A DNA stretch of 64,000 nucleotides from Pseudomonas sp. CHM02 (GTDB lineage Bacteria; Pseudomonadota; Gammaproteobacteria; Pseudomonadales; Pseudomonadaceae), in the NCBI RefSeq assembly GCF_000612585.1, contig NZ_JFCA01000022.1:50015-114014 (forward strand). Direction: 5' to 3'. Positions 63,936 to 64,000 of this stretch are shown piece after piece. A model generated the notes under the pieces. It had not been told where the DNA came from and ran no database searches. It was given only the letters and a program-made list of their open reading frames with translations. Position 1 is the stretch's first letter; every line of letters starts with the position of its first letter. The translations under genes and the position numbers were made by a program.

Positions 63936-64000
63936 TGTTGTGGTGAGCGGGCCTGTTGTAGTGAGTGGGCTTGTTGTGGTGAGCGGGCTTGCCCCGCGCT
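63936..64000. repeat. 18-bp tandem units and left arm of the dispersed repeat, cut by the window end
   Basis: Three 18-base units (63936-63953, 63954-63971, 63972-63989) of the form TGTTGTGGTGAGCGGGCT, the reverse complement of the units at 14 kb. The last runs into the same 25-base arm found at 13957-13981 (63976-64000), where the window stops, so the other arm should lie just outside. Confidence 0.85.

Overview
The window is high-GC chromosomal DNA from a Pseudomonas, most likely the P. fluorescens group. I infer this from the gene order glgA-treZ-malQ-treY-DUF2934-glgX (the arrangement known from P. aeruginosa PA2165-PA2160), from the many GTAGGAGC..GGCTTGCC-type REP palindromes, and from an Aer receptor and an OsmC-YcaO fusion of the Pseudomonas type. 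It is mostly ordinary chromosome with dense, often ATGA-overlapped operons. No rRNA, tRNA, CRISPR array, prophage or complete insertion sequence was recognised.

Layout. 1-5.2 kb: two tiny envelope genes, then a leftward operon (AhpD-like protein, acyl-CoA dehydrogenase-like flavoprotein, NitT/TauT ABC ATPase, Tat-type binding protein, permease) with a divergent AraC regulator; this looks like uptake and oxidation of an organosulfur or similar compound. 6.1-8.2 kb: LysR regulator divergent from an aldo/keto reductase. 8.3-13.9 kb: dCache chemoreceptor, SRPBCC protein, DUF411 and YqaA-like pair, an exported hydrolase and a D-2-hydroxyacid dehydrogenase. 14.5-25.3 kb: glycogen/trehalose metabolism (glgA, treZ, malQ, treY, glgX), with a small DUF2934 protein bearing a Lys/Ala/Pro tail. 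GlgA makes alpha-1,4-glucan, GlgX and MalQ trim and rearrange it, and TreY/TreZ convert maltooligosaccharide ends to trehalose.

25.3-29.2 kb: tightly coupled genes for an acyl-CoA dehydrogenase-like protein, a PIG-L deacetylase, a NodS-like methyltransferase and a family-2 glycosyltransferase, then a separate PIG-L paralogue that has lost two catalytic residues. No pathway is known to me for this set; it is the best candidate in the window for an undescribed system. 29.4-38.9 kb: exported hydrolase, amino-acid permease, acetylpolyamine amidohydrolase with an Lrp-type regulator, Fur-boxed TonB receptor, MHS transporter, ProC-like protein and tandem-Mop molybdate-binding protein. 39-43.7 kb: regulators and small enzymes (GNAT, TetR, P-loop protein lacking the Walker lysine, LysE exporter, CHRD protein, NTF2-like, PhnB-like) and a truncated gene remnant.

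43.9-47.5 kb: DapA-like aldolase and a reverse transsulfuration pair (cystathionine beta-synthase, cystathionine gamma-lyase), closed by an 88-bp-period REP array. 47.9-55 kb: OsmC-YcaO fusion, Aer receptor, a frameshifted LysE gene, MFS transporter, SDR epimerase and an O-methyltransferase controlled by a divergent TetR gene with two palindromic operators. 56.2-61.9 kb is accessory in character: a large SF1 helicase with a C-terminal nuclease-like domain, a small orphan gene, an empty stretch, GNAT, an isochorismatase-fold protein with Ser for the nucleophile Cys, a Nudix hydrolase and a gene fragment. 61.9-64 kb: FAD monooxygenase divergent from a MarR regulator with two matching operators. 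The window ends inside a dispersed repeat that also occurs near 14 kb.
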